From Acidobacteriota bacterium (lineage in GTDB: Bacteria; Acidobacteriota; Thermoanaerobaculia; Multivoradales; J023): 64,000 nucleotides of DNA. Shown in pieces: positions 1 through 11,350 of this stretch. The position numbers were made by a program, and so were the translations under genes. The stretch spans positions 62,001 to 126,000 of the forward strand of contig JAJCXR010000028.1 in the NCBI GenBank assembly GCA_029263315.1. The letters are read 5' to 3'. Under the pieces are notes generated by a model. That model ran no database searches, was not told the DNA's origin, and saw nothing but the letters and a program-made list of their open reading frames with translations. Position 1 is the stretch's first letter. Every line of letters starts with the position of its first letter.

Positions 1-1159
1 CCTCTAGCTGGTCGAACTCGCTGACCTGGCGCGGCCGGATGCGGTCCGCCAAAGTGAACTCGCTGCGGGCCACCAGCCAGATGGAGAAGTGGTTGTGCTG
101 GGCATGGTGGGCAAAGGAGGAGATGGGGATGGTACGTAGCTTGTCCTCGAGCTCCCGTAGATTGTGAGCCCGGTCGATCTCCCGTCCGTCGGGCAGGCGG
201 AAAACGAAGTCGCCGAAACCCAAGGAGAAGGTGAGGAACTCGCGGATCTTGGCCAGGAGCTGCGGTGAATTCTTGTGGATGAAGGCGGCGTCGGCCTCGA
301 TCGCCGCCTTTTGATGCTCCTCCTCCGCCGATTGCAGCAGCACCGGCAATTCGGGATCGAATCTGCGGACCATGCGCACGAAGTCGAGACCGGCGTGATG
401 GTCGTGCATGGCCCCGCGGGGAAGCCCCATGTCGCTGATGATGGCCAACAGGTTCTCTTTGTAGCGTTCGAAGAGATGTACCCCTTCCTCGAAGGTGGTG
501 GCCAGAAGCACCTTGGGCCGCGACTTCATCGACATCTGACGCAGGATCTCGTTGGCCCCTTCGGCGTAAAGGGCCAAGGCCTGCAAGGTCAGCTCCTTGT
601 ACAGCAGGCTGAGGAACAGCGAGTAGTAGTAGGGCGAATCTTCCAACACGATGATCACCTTGAGATGACCGTGCTGAATATCGAGATCGAGGTTTTCCCG
701 ATCTTCGATGTACTTGATGATGGCCAGCAAGATCTTTGAGTCACCACTCCACAAGAACGCCCCGTCGATGGCTTTGGAGTCGATGATCCCCCGCAACTCG
801 TAGAGCTCTTTGCGATCCAAGGCCAGCAGCACCACGGGTCGGCCGGGGCGCAGCTTCTTGACCCTACGGCCGAAGGCGTTGACGTCCATATCCGCCAGGC
901 TGGTCATGGTCAAAACCAGGTCGAAACGCCGCTCTCGGAGCATGCGAATCGCCACCTCGCCGGTGGGGGCGTGGGTGAAGCGGGGCGGGGCCGGCAAGCT
1001 CAGCTTGCTGTATTCACGGAAGACCTGCTCCGTGAGCTGGCCGTCTTGCTCGAGGATGTAAGCATCGTAGGGGGACGAGACGAGCAGCACCTCGGAGATG
1101 CGGTGCCACATCAAATCATGGAAGCGGATGGTTTTGGCGGCTCGGGATCGATGCTTCAT
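1..1159 (-). CDS. REC-like / PEP-pyruvate-binding protein, N-terminal part (runs off left edge)
   Basis: Open on the minus strand from an ATG at 1159 to the left edge with no stop, so the C-terminus is missing. The visible ~386 residues contain two response-regulator-like segments (LVLTMTSLADMDVNAFGRR near residue 85; DSPYYYSLFLSLLY followed by LLAIISDMGLPRGAM near 235) and a later VFRLPDGREIDRA segment. This arrangement matches proteins annotated as PEP/pyruvate-binding domain proteins with N-terminal receiver-like domains; the predicted nucleotide-binding phosphotransferase half would lie outside the window. From the family, a role in signalling or phospho-transfer is likely, but substrate and partner cannot be read here. 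The gene is transcribed in the same direction as the gdhA-like gene, with ~110 bp between them. Confidence 0.7.
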   Translation of the reverse strand, partial: MKHRSRAAKTIRFHDLMWHRISEVLLVSSPYDAYILEQDGQLTEQVFREYSKLSLPAPPRFTHAPTGEVAIRMLRERRFDLVLTMTSLADMDVNAFGRRVKKLRPGRPVVLLALDRKELYELRGIIDSKAIDGAFLWSGDSKILLAIIKYIEDRENLDLDIQHGHLKVIIVLEDSPYYYSLFLSLLYKELTLQALALYAEGANEILRQMSMKSRPKVLLATTFEEGVHLFERYKENLLAIISDMGLPRGAMHDHHAGLDFVRMVRRFDPELPVLLQSAEEEHQKAAIEADAAFIHKNSPQLLAKIREFLTFSLGFGDFVFRLPDGREIDRAHNLRELEDKLRTIPISSFAHHAQHNHFSIWLVARSEFTLADRIRPRQVSEFDQLE

Positions 1160-1272
1160 TGAGCATCAGTTTAGCGCAATAGTTAGAGAGCCTATTCGTT
1201 GACCAGGGAAGCGTTCTCGGGGCCAGGAGTCGTCGGTGCTCCAAACGGAGGCGGAGTCGGTGGCCTGAGGCC

Positions 1273-2796
<1,524 letters not shown>

Positions 2797-4038
2797 TTAC
2801 CGGCAGGGCTCCTCGGCGCTGCGACAGGGAGCTGCTGCGGCGCTGCAGGAATAGCGTCGCAAGAGGACAAATCCGACCCAGACCACGACGCCCAGCAGGC
2901 CGACGGATAGCCACAGAATGTCGGGGCCATGGCGTTCGTAGAGCCACGTGCCGAGGCTCGGAGCAATGATGAAGGCCGCCCCCCACGACATGGTGTGGAT
3001 TCCCATATATTTTCCACGATGGGCCGCTGGAGCACGATTCGCCACCCAGCCTCCGGCCGCCGGGATGCCGATCATCTCGCCGAGGGTAATGATCGACATC
3101 ACCATGAAGGCGAAGAAAAAGCTACTGCCCAAGGGCAGAAGTGAGAGGCCCAAGGGGAGCAGAAAGAAGCCGACGCCGGCCACCGCCAGGGGATGGAAGC
3201 GTTCGATACGGTGGGTGATGACCATTTCGAAAGCCAGGATGAGAATGGCGTTCCAGCTCAGCAAGAGCCCAAAGCGTTGTTCGTCGAGGCCGTAGGCTTG
3301 ATTCAGGTAGACGGGGAAGGTGCTCCAGCATTGGAAAAAGCAGACGGCCGAAAGGAATGCCAGGAAAGCAAAAGCCATGAACGGCCGGTCACGCAGAGGA
3401 TGACAGCCCTCGGCTTCGACTTCGGCCCCCTGTTGGCTCGAGGTCAAGGTTTGCCAACGCTGCCGGAAGAGAAAGCGGACGAGGAACGAAGCGGCGATGC
3501 AGGTGAGGCCATCGACCCAAAAGAGCAACGAGTAGTCGTAGACGGCGAGGAATCCTCCCACCGCCGGGCCGACGGCGAAACCGAGGTTGAGGGCCATGCG
3601 GTTGAGGGCCACCGCACGGGTTCGCAGTTGAGGTGGCGACATGGCTGCCAGTGAGGAGGCATTGGCAGGGCGAAAGGCTTCGGCGGCCGTGCCGATCAGC
3701 AGGGCGATGAGCAGCAGCCCGGAGGGGCTGCTCATGTTTCCCATCACCAGGTAGCCGATGCCCGAAATCAGCAAACTGAAGAATTGGATGCGCAGCGCCC
3801 CGATACGGTCGCTGAACCACCCACCGAGCCAACCGCCGATGAGGTGCCCGGCACCGTAGGCGCTGAGCACTTGACCGGCGAACAAGAGATCGAACCCCAG
3901 CTTCAAGGTCAAGTAGAGGGGCAGGAAAGTCAGCACCATGGCGCCGCTGCGGTTGATGAAAATGACCGCTGAGAGTAGCCATACGTCCCGGGGAAGGCCT
4001 TGAAAAGCGGCGAGGTAGGCTTTGAAGAGATATCGCAT
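2797..4038 (-). CDS. MFS transporter, 12-TM drug/metabolite exporter type
   Basis: 413 residues, mostly hydrophobic, with about twelve predicted membrane segments. The motif-A loop GGWFSDRIGALRIQ (near residue 75) between TM2 and TM3 is the classic Major Facilitator signature, and NRMALNLGFAVGPAVGGFL (near 145) resembles motif C of proton-driven exporters. It acts in the inner membrane; the substrate cannot be inferred. It is divergently transcribed from a SufR-like regulator (start 4139), and both -10 elements overlap in the 100-bp gap, so control by that regulator is plausible. The C-terminus is a charged, Cys-containing tail (SCSAAAAPCRS). The ATG at 4038 lies ~23 nt downstream of the predicted transcription start. 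Confidence 0.85.
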   Translation of the reverse strand: MRYLFKAYLAAFQGLPRDVWLLSAVIFINRSGAMVLTFLPLYLTLKLGFDLLFAGQVLSAYGAGHLIGGWLGGWFSDRIGALRIQFFSLLISGIGYLVMGNMSSPSGLLLIALLIGTAAEAFRPANASSLAAMSPPQLRTRAVALNRMALNLGFAVGPAVGGFLAVYDYSLLFWVDGLTCIAASFLVRFLFRQRWQTLTSSQQGAEVEAEGCHPLRDRPFMAFAFLAFLSAVCFFQCWSTFPVYLNQAYGLDEQRFGLLLSWNAILILAFEMVITHRIERFHPLAVAGVGFFLLPLGLSLLPLGSSFFFAFMVMSIITLGEMIGIPAAGGWVANRAPAAHRGKYMGIHTMSWGAAFIIAPSLGTWLYERHGPDILWLSVGLLGVVVWVGFVLLRRYSCSAAAAPCRSAEEPCR

Positions 4039-4138
4039 GGAGACTCCAATTAGTAAAGTCTGTTGTTTCTATAATCAACTTGTAAATATGTCAAGCCGTC
4101 GGTTTAATAAATTTGAGCGGCGACGTTATGATGCCCCC
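4039..4138. promoter_or_regulatory. Divergent promoter region between MFS exporter and SufR-like regulator
   Basis: An AT-rich island in otherwise GC-rich DNA. Minus strand: TTGACA (complement of 4089-4094), 15-bp spacer, TATAGA (complement of 4068-4073), pointing at the MFS gene. Plus strand: TATAAT at 4070-4075, pointing at the regulator. A GTTG-N10-CAAC inverted repeat (4062-4079) covers both -10 boxes. SufR of cyanobacteria is reported to use CAAC-N6-GTTG half-sites, so these halves could form an operator, but orientation and spacing differ. Computed by eye only. Confidence 0.45.
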
Positions 4139-4855
4139 ATGGATAGGACGACCGAAGGCCCGACGACCGAAGACCCGACGACCGAAGACCTGACAACTTC
4201 TGACCCGACGTCCCTCAGCGAAGCCAAGCGGCGAGTCGTTGATCTCCTGAAGCGCCGCGGACCGGCGACGGCCACGGTGCTAGCCAAAGTATTGGGTTTG
4301 ACCCGCATGGCCGTCCATCAACATTTGCAAACCCTCGAGGAGCAAGGTTGGGTGGTGGCTCGGTCCGCCTCCCCCAAAGGCCGTGGACGCCCCGCCATGA
4401 TTTGGCAGCTCAGTGAAAAAGGAGAGCGTCGGTTGTTCCCCGACGCCCATGCCGAGCTTTCCACCGATCTCATCGCGGCGGCCCGTCAAGCGTTTGGCGA
4501 GGACGGGCTACAGCGCCTGATCGCGGTGCGTTCAGAGCAGCAGGTGACGGCCTATCGCCAGCATTTGGCGCTTGCTGAGGACCTTGAGCAGCGGGTGCGG
4601 CGGCTAGCCGAGCAGCGCAGCAGGGAAGGTTATATGGCGGAAGCAGTGAAAGACGAGGACGGCTCCTGGTTGCTCATCGAGCACCATTGCCCCATCTGCG
4701 AGGCGGCTAAGCTGTGTGTTGGCATTTGTGCCGCCGAGCTGAGCGTCTTCCGGCGTGTCTTGGGTGACCATGTCGTGGTCGAGCGGACTCGGCATCTCCT
4801 CACCGACGACGATCGCTGCGCCTATCGCATCCGTTCGGCGGCGGAGAGCCCATAG
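4139..4855 (+). CDS. SufR-like winged-helix regulator with Fe-S-type cysteine cluster
   Basis: 238 residues from the ATG at 4139; a longer frame from 4022 would run through the divergent promoter, so I reject it. After an acidic, repetitive Thr-rich leader (TTEGPTTEDPTTEDLTT) comes an ArsR/DeoR-like HTH: VVDLLKRRGPATATVLAKVLG then TRMAVHQHLQTLEEQGWV, with a wing SASPKGRGRPAMIWQL. The C-terminal domain has HHCPICEAAKLCVGIC (residues ~180-195) and a late DDRCAYRI cysteine, the ligand pattern of SufR-type [Fe-S] sensor repressors of Fe-S cluster assembly genes. No suf genes are adjacent, so the likely target is the divergent MFS gene and itself. A redox or iron-responsive exporter switch is inferred. 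Confidence 0.78.
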   Translation: MDRTTEGPTTEDPTTEDLTTSDPTSLSEAKRRVVDLLKRRGPATATVLAKVLGLTRMAVHQHLQTLEEQGWVVARSASPKGRGRPAMIWQLSEKGERRLFPDAHAELSTDLIAAARQAFGEDGLQRLIAVRSEQQVTAYRQHLALAEDLEQRVRRLAEQRSREGYMAEAVKDEDGSWLLIEHHCPICEAAKLCVGICAAELSVFRRVLGDHVVVERTRHLLTDDDRCAYRIRSAAESP

Positions 4856-4865
4856 GGTAGAGGCG

Positions 4866-5753
4866 TCAGAGCTTGGAGCTACAGTATTTGCAGAACTTGG
4901 CGTCGAGATCGTGTCCCTCGGCGGAGCAGGTGGGACAGACTTGGGTGGTCAAGCCCTTGTTGCCGCGAGCATTTGCCAACTCGACGGTGACGATGCCGGT
5001 GGGCACTGCCAAGATGGCGTAGCCTAAGACCATGACGGTGGATGCCAGGAGCTTGCCGAGGACCGTTTGGGGGGCGATGTCGCCGTAGCCGACGGTGGTC
5101 AAGGTGACGATGGCCCAGTAGATGGCTTGGGGAATGCTCGAGAAGCCATTCTTCTCACCTTCGATGAGATACATCAGGGCGCCCAGCACCAGAACCATGG
5201 ACAAGACCGCGCCCAAGAAAATCGTAATTTTGCGTCCACTGGCCCGCATGGCGGTGATCAGCACTTGCGCTTCGCCGACAAAATGGGCCAACTTGAAAAC
5301 CCGAAAGATGCGTAGCAGGCGTAGGGCGCGGATGACCAGCAGTGAATGGCTCCCGCTGATCGCCAGGCTGGCGTAGGTGGGAACGATGGCCAGCAGATCG
5401 ACGATGCCGAAAAAGCTGAAGGCGTAGTTGAGGGGTCGGCGGATGGTGAACAGGCGCAGCAGGTATTCGATGGTGAAGAGAATGGTGAAAAACCACTCGA
5501 TGCGCCGTAGGTGAACACCGTACAGCGAACGAATCGAGGCGACGCTCTCCAGGATCACCGCCAAGATGCTGAGCACGATGCCGATCAGCAGAACGACATC
5601 GAAAGCCTTACCGCCGGGGGTGTCAGCCTCGAAGATGATCTCGTGCAGGGTTTCCCGCAGGCTGAGAGGCGGCTCGGCCGACGAGGGTTCGACCGAAGGC
5701 GAGGCGCTGGCCCCGGGTTTCTGGCTGACTGGTTTTGGGCTGTCTGGTGTCAT
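4866..5753 (-). CDS. Voltage-gated-type potassium channel (6-TM, TVGYGD filter)
   Basis: 295 residues with the Kv/VIC superfamily plan. A cytoplasmic N-terminus is followed by S1 near residue 48, a charged segment resembling the S4 voltage sensor (VIRALRLLRIFRVFKLA, ~155), and a pore loop with the K+ selectivity filter VTLTTVGYGDIAPQT (~225) between S5 and S6. The C-terminus ends in a zinc-ribbon pattern, CPTCSAEGHDLDAKFCKYC, which is common on bacterial channel and membrane proteins. The Pro/Ser-rich first 35 residues (KPVSQKPGASASPSVEPSS) look disordered. It should mediate K+ flux across the inner membrane. It converges with the SufR-like gene, 10 bp away. Confidence 0.88.
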   Translation of the reverse strand: MTPDSPKPVSQKPGASASPSVEPSSAEPPLSLRETLHEIIFEADTPGGKAFDVVLLIGIVLSILAVILESVASIRSLYGVHLRRIEWFFTILFTIEYLLRLFTIRRPLNYAFSFFGIVDLLAIVPTYASLAISGSHSLLVIRALRLLRIFRVFKLAHFVGEAQVLITAMRASGRKITIFLGAVLSMVLVLGALMYLIEGEKNGFSSIPQAIYWAIVTLTTVGYGDIAPQTVLGKLLASTVMVLGYAILAVPTGIVTVELANARGNKGLTTQVCPTCSAEGHDLDAKFCKYCSSKL

Positions 5754-5878
5754 CGTTGGGTCGACCCGCGGCTAGCGAATGGCTGGAGCTTATCAACCAT
5801 GCCACCGCCGTGCCGCCGATCCGACTGAGTTACCATCAAGAAAGCGGCGCCGGCCGTCAACCTAAGGGCATCCCAAGG

Positions 5879-6301
5879 TCATCCCAAAGTCAAAGTGCCG
5901 GTCTGTCGCGAGCCGCGACGACCGCCGACCTCCGCATGGGTGCCCTCGAATTTGCCCTCTTCCACCGTGCCTTCGAAGGTGAAGGTGCGGTTCTTGTCCT
6001 CATTGAGCACCGTGCCTTCGAGGCTACCGTCGGTCAGGCTGCCTTTGGCCTCACCGGTGTAGGTGTGGGCATCGCCACGGAAATCGAAATGGAAGGCGAC
6101 ATCCCAGGAGCCTTCGCCGGAGGGTGTGAAGACGGCCTTGAGCTCGCCTTTGGTCTCCCCCCGCTCCCAGTGGTAGGCGCCGATCAGTGTCTGCTCGACG
6201 GTCTCAATGTTCTCACCGGGGGCCGGGTCCTGGGCGGTGGCCTGGAGCGCCAAGGTGACCAGGGCAACGAGGGCGGCGAAGAGTAAGGTGGCGTACTTCA
6301 T
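5879..6301 (-). CDS. Secreted hypothetical protein, beta-rich
   Basis: 140 residues. A clear signal peptide (KYATLLFAALVALVTLALQATA, cleavage after ATA near residue 23) is followed by a soluble domain of alternating strands (GELKAVFTPSGEGSWDVAF, HTYTGEAKGSLTDGSLEGTV). This resembles a small beta-barrel or lipocalin-like repeat but fits no family I can name. The start has a good Shine-Dalgarno (GGAG, ~8 nt upstream, complement near 6309-6315). It may share direction with the K+ channel downstream, but a 125-bp gap separates them. Function unknown; periplasmic or extracellular location inferred. Confidence 0.7.
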   Translation of the reverse strand: MKYATLLFAALVALVTLALQATAQDPAPGENIETVEQTLIGAYHWERGETKGELKAVFTPSGEGSWDVAFHFDFRGDAHTYTGEAKGSLTDGSLEGTVLNEDKNRTFTFEGTVEEGKFEGTHAEVGGRRGSRQTGTLTLG

Positions 6302-6413
6302 GGTATCTCCTGAGGAGGGGTGTTGGAGGGGGTTGGGCTAACGGACGCAGATTCCAAGTAAGGTCTTCGTTGCCAAGGGCTTTGTGGATGGGCCGATGGC
6401 CGGTTGCACCGCC

Positions 6414-9400
6414 TCATGGGATCGCCCCAGGACGATTGTCGGGGGAGGATTTGTCGGGATAGGGCGGCGGTTCCGGCGGCCGCCTGGGTTGTTTGGCGAT
6501 GAGCTCCTCAAGATGGCGGATGGCGGCTTCCAACTGCGCGTCCTGGCCCTCGAAGGTGGCGTGGGGAAGGTTGTCCACTTCGATGTCGGGCAGCACCCCT
6601 TCCCCTTCGATCAGCCAGATGCCCTCCGGGCCGTAGACGCCGTATTCGGCGGCGCTGGCGATGCCACCGTCCACCAAGGTGTTGTCCATCGACAGCCAGA
6701 TGTCGCCGCCCCAGGTGCGGGTGCCGATCACCTTGCCGAGTCCGAGGCGTCGGAAGCCCTCCGCCAGGGTCTCGCCGTCGCTGGCCGTCGCTTCATCACA
6801 GAGGACGACGACATGGCCGGCGAAGGAAAACTGCATGTTGGCGTACTCCATGCCGGTGCGCCCTTTCCACCACATCCAGGGACGGCGCAGCAGGTTGCCG
6901 AGGATCCAGGAGTCGATGTTGCCTCCCTGGTTGTGGCGCATGTCGAGGATCAAACCCTGGCGGTTGGCGACGGGAAAGTAGTTGCGCGCCCACGATTCGT
7001 AGTCGCGGCCGCCCATGGCCCGCAAATGCACGTAGCCGATCTCGCCTTGACTGTCGGCCTCGACCCGCTGGCGGCGCTTGTGCTCCCAGTCGGCGTAACG
7101 CAAGTCGCGAAGCTCTGCCGGTGTGATGGGGGTGACGATCACCTCCCGTGGCCGTCCGCCGTCGGCGTCCGCCACCCGCAGCAATGTCTGACGCCCCGCC
7201 TGATGGCGCAACAAGTCCCCGGGATGCGGCGCCGTGAGCACCGACCGTCCGTTGATGGCCAGCAGCAAATCCCCTGCGTCGACATCGACATCAGGGCGCC
7301 CGAGGGGTGCCAAGCGGGAGGGTAAGTCAGGGTCGCCGTTGTAGATTTCGACGATGCGATAGCCCCCCGCTGCCTCATCGCGCTCCATGACGGCGCCGAG
7401 GGAGGCCGGGTGGATGTTGAGGTCGTCCCCTCGACGGTGATCGCCGCGGCGCACGAAGTGGTGCAGGGCCGACAGCTCCCCAACCATCTGGGCAAAAAGA
7501 TCGCTGAGCTCGGAGCGATTGGTGACCCGGTCCACCAAGGGGACGTATTTGTCGTGCATGGCCGGCCAGTCGACACCGTGCATGCCGGGGTCATAGAAGT
7601 GGTCGCGGTGCAAACGCCAGGCGTCGGTGAACATCTGCCGCCACTCTTCTCGGGGATCGAGATGGAACGTCCAGTCGTCCAGCTTCAGACGGTGTTTGGC
7701 CAAGGGCTCGGGGGCCTTGGCGACGGCGTCGAAAACAAAAAGGGCTGCAGATTTGTCCATATCGTCGCTTTGACGATGGGCCAGCAGCTTATTTCCATTC
7801 CGCGACAGCTCGAAGCTGGCGACATTCTTCAAGAGCGTCTTGACCTTGGCGTCTTGCCGTACAATTTTCACCGCCTGCAGTGATGCCTTCTCCGGCGGTT
7901 GGCCGAGGGGTGTCGCCAACCAGAAGAGGTGCCCTTGATTGATTCTCAGGCCGCGGTAGTCCCCCCGCGGGACAGGGACTTCATAGAGCCGAGAGGCTAA
8001 ACCAGGCCAGACGATATCGACCTTTGGGGTCGTTGCAGCCGCGCCCTCTTTCCCCTTTGCTTTTCCTTTGCCACTGCCCTTTTTGACGCCATCCTTGACG
8101 CCATCCTCGCCGACGGCAGTGACTCCGTCAGCGGCTTCGGGGCTCTCGGTCTTGGGCAGCAGCTCCGAAGCCGCCGCGAATGGTGAGCCTCGGTCGAGGG
8201 TCAAGGCCAGTTGGTAGATCTTGCTGCGTTCGGTCAGCAGGGGAGATGGCTGGTAGGAACCCCAAGGGCTTGTCGCCAAGGGCTCGAGATGGCGGTCCGA
8301 CAGAAAATACAACCAGCGGCCGTCGGGGCTCCAGGCGGGGTCATAGCTATCGAAGCGGTTGGAGGTGACCGCCTCGGAGGTGCCATCCTCGAGGCGATGG
8401 ATCCACACCTGGCTCAGCTGGTTGTGGCCGGTCATGCCATAGGCCAGGAAACGACTGTCGGGGCTCCAGGCGACGCCGCGGAACTGGAAAAAAGGCGAGG
8501 CGGCAACCCGTTGTTGCTCGCCGTTGTTCAAATCCACCAACCACAGCTCGTGGTTTTGATCCCACATGGCGGTCCACCGGCCATCGGGGGAAGGTAGATG
8601 GTCAAAACGCAGGATTTGGCCGTCGTGGGTGACCTGTTGATGGGGTTTGACGCCCCGTGGATCGAAGCTCCAAAGCTCCACCTCGCGGCTGGCATCGGAC
8701 AGGGCGAGCAGACGGTTGGGATGCGAGAAACGGGCGCTGCGATGGCGCGCTGCGGTGTGGGTCGCCTGGACGCTGCGTCCTTGTCCCACCGGTACGACGA
8801 AGATCTGGCCCCGGGCGGTGAGGGCGACGCGATCACCGCTCGGCGAGAGATGGGCCGCGGTGAGGTAGCTGGAAGGCTCGTCGACCCAACGGGGTCGGCG
8901 TTGCTCGAAGTCACTGGCCAGGGTGATGTCGAGTTTTTGGTCGACGCCGCTGGCGATATCGAAGAGGTGCAGGTCGGCCCCCAACTGGTAGACAATGCGG
9001 CCCCCGTGGTGGCTGGGGGACAGCACGTCCCAGCCCAGGTGGTGGCTGTGTTGTTGGAGATCTTCCCCCGCCCAATCCGACGACCATAGGTTCATGGTGC
9101 CGTCACGGTCGCTGGCGAAATAGAGACGGTCCTGCCACAGCATGGGGGAGCGGCTGGTGCCCTCGAAGTCGCCGCTCAGGGGCACGGCCTCGGCGTCGCC
9201 GGGACGGAAGCGCCACAGGTTTTCCACCGTGCCGCCGCGGTAGCGTTTGGTGTGACTGCCCTGAAAGGCCAGGCGGGTAAAGAACAGGCTGCCGTCGGGG
9301 GCCATGGCTCCGTGGCTGGCCTGGGCCAAGGGCAGCCGTTGGTGGCGTCCATCCGCTGGGTCGACGGCCACCAACTGCTCGTCCGGAAGGGTGGAGAAAT

Positions 9401-9809
9401 GTCGGGTGCTGTAGAGCACGCGTCCGTCGGGGGTGAAGCCGCGGACCGTGGCGACCTCCCCCTGGAAGGTCAGGCGGCGTGGGGAGCCGCCCCGCCAAGG
9501 CATGAAATAGACCTCCCTCGATCCTTCATAGCGGGCGGAAAAAGCGATGTGCTCGCCGTCCGGAGAGAACGCGGCGTGGGTCTCGGAGGCGGCGTGGGTG
9601 GTCAAGCGCCGGGCGACGCCACCGTCGGTGGTCACCGTCCACAGATCCCCCTCGGCCGTAAATACCAGGCGTTCTCCGTGGATGGCGGGGAAGCGGTAAT
9701 AGCCGCGCAGCTCCGAAGCGGCGGCCGGGGTGGCGACGCAGCAGGCTCCGGCGAAGAGGAGGGCGACGACGCAGCGCAGGGAAGTCTTGAAGCTCTGAGG
9801 AATGGACAT
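6414..9809 (-). CDS. Tricorn protease homologue, exported
   Basis: 1131 residues from the ATG at 9809. The frame stays open to 10127, but that extension is Arg/Ser-rich and antisense to the NUDIX gene, while a signal peptide ([22 protein letters not shown]) begins just after 9809. Domains in order: a TolB/WD40-like propeller (residues ~35-330, [18 protein letters not shown] repeats), a second propeller (~330-660, [14 protein letters not shown]), a Lys/Gly linker ([13 protein letters not shown]), a helical region with the catalytic-His neighbourhood ([13 protein letters not shown]), a PDZ domain (~900-980) and a C-terminal S41-type core. The latter has [18 protein letters not shown] and [16 protein letters not shown], whose Ser-Asp matches the tricorn nucleophile and specificity pair. 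It should degrade peptides in the periplasm. Confidence 0.92.
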   Translation of the reverse strand: MSIPQSFKTSLRCVVALLFAGACCVATPAAASELRGYYRFPAIHGERLVFTAEGDLWTVTTDGGVARRLTTHAASETHAAFSPDGEHIAFSARYEGSREVYFMPWRGGSPRRLTFQGEVATVRGFTPDGRVLYSTRHFSTLPDEQLVAVDPADGRHQRLPLAQASHGAMAPDGSLFFTRLAFQGSHTKRYRGGTVENLWRFRPGDAEAVPLSGDFEGTSRSPMLWQDRLYFASDRDGTMNLWSSDWAGEDLQQHSHHLGWDVLSPSHHGGRIVYQLGADLHLFDIASGVDQKLDITLASDFEQRRPRWVDEPSSYLTAAHLSPSGDRVALTARGQIFVVPVGQGRSVQATHTAARHRSARFSHPNRLLALSDASREVELWSFDPRGVKPHQQVTHDGQILRFDHLPSPDGRWTAMWDQNHELWLVDLNNGEQQRVAASPFFQFRGVAWSPDSRFLAYGMTGHNQLSQVWIHRLEDGTSEAVTSNRFDSYDPAWSPDGRWLYFLSDRHLEPLATSPWGSYQPSPLLTERSKIYQLALTLDRGSPFAAASELLPKTESPEAADGVTAVGEDGVKDGVKKGSGKGKAKGKEGAAATTPKVDIVWPGLASRLYEVPVPRGDYRGLRINQGHLFWLATPLGQPPEKASLQAVKIVRQDAKVKTLLKNVASFELSRNGNKLLAHRQSDDMDKSAALFVFDAVAKAPEPLAKHRLKLDDWTFHLDPREEWRQMFTDAWRLHRDHFYDPGMHGVDWPAMHDKYVPLVDRVTNRSELSDLFAQMVGELSALHHFVRRGDHRRGDDLNIHPASLGAVMERDEAAGGYRIVEIYNGDPDLPSRLAPLGRPDVDVDAGDLLLAINGRSVLTAPHPGDLLRHQAGRQTLLRVADADGGRPREVIVTPITPAELRDLRYADWEHKRRQRVEADSQGEIGYVHLRAMGGRDYESWARNYFPVANRQGLILDMRHNQGGNIDSWILGNLLRRPWMWWKGRTGMEYANMQFSFAGHVVVLCDEATASDGETLAEGFRRLGLGKVIGTRTWGGDIWLSMDNTLVDGGIASAAEYGVYGPEGIWLIEGEGVLPDIEVDNLPHATFEGQDAQLEAAIRHLEELIAKQPRRPPEPPPYPDKSSPDNRPGAIP

Positions 9810-9870
9810 GGCTCGGAATTGTATCGTCTGCGACCGCCGTGCGCTGGCCGGCGTCTCATATACTCGGCCC

Positions 9871-10417
9871 ATGCCCGACGTCACCCCGGCTCCGCCGTCT
9901 CCCCCCGTGCCCCGTCGCCTCGAAGCCATCGACTGGTCCACCTGGCGAGCGGTGGACCCGGCGACCTTGGTTTTCGTCATCCGCGACGGCCAAATCCTAC
10001 TCATCCGCAAGAAGCGAGGCTTGGGGGCGGGCAAAGTCAATGGCCCCGGCGGTCGCCTAGAAGCGGGGGAGACGCCCCTCGAAGCTGCCATCCGCGAAGT
10101 CCAGGAAGAGCTCCTGGTGACCCCCACCGGGCTCGACCACCGCGGCGAGCTGCGCTTCCAGTTCGTCGACGGCTACTCGATTCACGTGCACGTCTTCTCC
10201 GCCACCGGCTGCGACGGCACTGCCTCGGAAACCGACGAGGCCATCCCCCCGGTGGACTGAGCTCGGCGTAATCCCCTACGACGAAATGTGGGCCGACGAC
10301 CGCATCTGGCTACCCATGATGCTCAGCGGCCAACGCATCGACGGCCGTTTCATCTTCGATGGCGACCGCATGTTGGATCACCGGGTCGAGGTGGCGCCGG
10401 AGCTGGACCAGAGCTAG
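9871..10417 (+). pseudogene. MTH1/MutT-like NUDIX hydrolase, frameshifted in a C6 run
   Basis: From ATG 9871 the reading frame encodes a NUDIX protein: [20 protein letters not shown] then QEELLV is the NUDIX box (GX5EX7REXXEEXGU), and [14 protein letters not shown] is typical of MTH1-like 8-oxo-dGTPases that sanitise the nucleotide pool. The frame ends at TGA 10258-10260 right after [10 protein letters not shown]. Removing one C from the C6 run at 10245-10250 restores [20 protein letters not shown] and the family C-terminus (DGRFIFDGDRMLDHRVE) up to TAG at 10417. Total length would then be ~181 residues, normal for the family. Either a real one-base insertion or a homopolymer sequencing error; the intact tail argues the event is recent. 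Divergent from the tricorn gene (61-bp gap). Confidence 0.85.
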
Positions 10418-11241
10418 ATGGGGCCCTGGCTGCCCGCGGACGCTGCACCTTCAGAATCCAACGGCACCAATGTCCCCTTCATAGTCGACGGCTCCGCCGG
10501 CACCTCCAGGGCCACCTCGAGACGATCATAGACCCGCTTGAAGGTGTGGCCCGAACGCTGACCGTCCCCTTGTATTTCGAGGCTGATGGTCAATTGCTGA
10601 CCGTCCGGCGACAGGCGCCAAGTTTCGACGGCTTGGCGGCTCTCCCGTGGACCGCGACGGAAGGGATTGGCCTGTTGCTCCAGCTCTTCTTCCGGATCCT
10701 CTTCGTTGCCTGGACCATAATTGGCCTGCACCGTTTCGAATCGAAGCGCCTGCCGTTGCCATTGGCCCCGCATCTCTTGGCTCCGACCCCGAGGTCCCTG
10801 ACGCTCGAAAACCTGCTCATCGGTGTACAGCACGGTCTCTTGACCGTCGGCGTCCTGCATTCGAAGCTCGGGATCGAGGTGGACGAGGGTCAAGGTCCGC
10901 AAGGCCCTCATCTGTTCCTGCAGGCGCTCACCGCCCTGCTCTTCTCGGGCCCGCGGCGGGCGTCCACCAGCGCTGCCGTTGCCATAGCCGCCGCCAAGTC
11001 CCCTCGAGTTGGCGCCGACGCTGAAGCCGCTTCGACCGCGGCGTCCGCGGCCCTGCTGCTGTGCTCCCCGGGGGCTGGTGCTGAGCCCTTCGTTGAGCTG
11101 CCAGGTGCCCGAGAAATCTGGGGCTGGATCCTCGGCCAGAAGGCTCGGGGTAGGGGTGAGGAGAAGAAAGACTGCCAGGGCGGGCCACCAAGGGCTACGG
11201 GATGGCCTCGGAGCAGAGAAGGAAAAGGAGGGTGCCGACAT
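10414..11241 (-). CDS. Secreted hypothetical protein with FSGTW motif
   Basis: 275 residues. A signal peptide (SRSPWWPALAVFLLLTPTPSLLA, residues ~14-36) is followed by EDPAPDFSGTWQLNEGLS, a start seen in many exported proteins of Acidobacteriota and related phyla. A Gly/Arg/Gln-rich low-complexity stretch (QQQGRGRRGRSGFSVG) precedes a beta-rich domain (LVHLDPELRMQDADGQETVLY; TWRLSPDGQQLTISLEIQG). The 3' end overlaps the last codon and stop of the convergent NUDIX gene by 4 bp. No catalytic motif recognised; lipocalin-like binding or a structural role are guesses only. Confidence 0.65.
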   Translation of the reverse strand: MSAPSFSFSAPRPSRSPWWPALAVFLLLTPTPSLLAEDPAPDFSGTWQLNEGLSTSPRGAQQQGRGRRGRSGFSVGANSRGLGGGYGNGSAGGRPPRAREEQGGERLQEQMRALRTLTLVHLDPELRMQDADGQETVLYTDEQVFERQGPRGRSQEMRGQWQRQALRFETVQANYGPGNEEDPEEELEQQANPFRRGPRESRQAVETWRLSPDGQQLTISLEIQGDGQRSGHTFKRVYDRLEVALEVPAEPSTMKGTLVPLDSEGAASAGSQGPI

Positions 11242-11350
11242 GGGGAATCTCCTTGCAAAAAGTTGGCATGGACCGCCGCTGCGACGGAGATCCTATCCTA
11301 GGAAGTGCGGCGTCGGCAGTCACCAAAGGGCTGCAAGGAGTATGTAAGAG

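Noticed and set aside
9810..10127. N-terminal extension of the tricorn gene
   Set aside because: Arg/Ser-rich shadow of the NUDIX gene; a proper signal peptide starts just after 9809.
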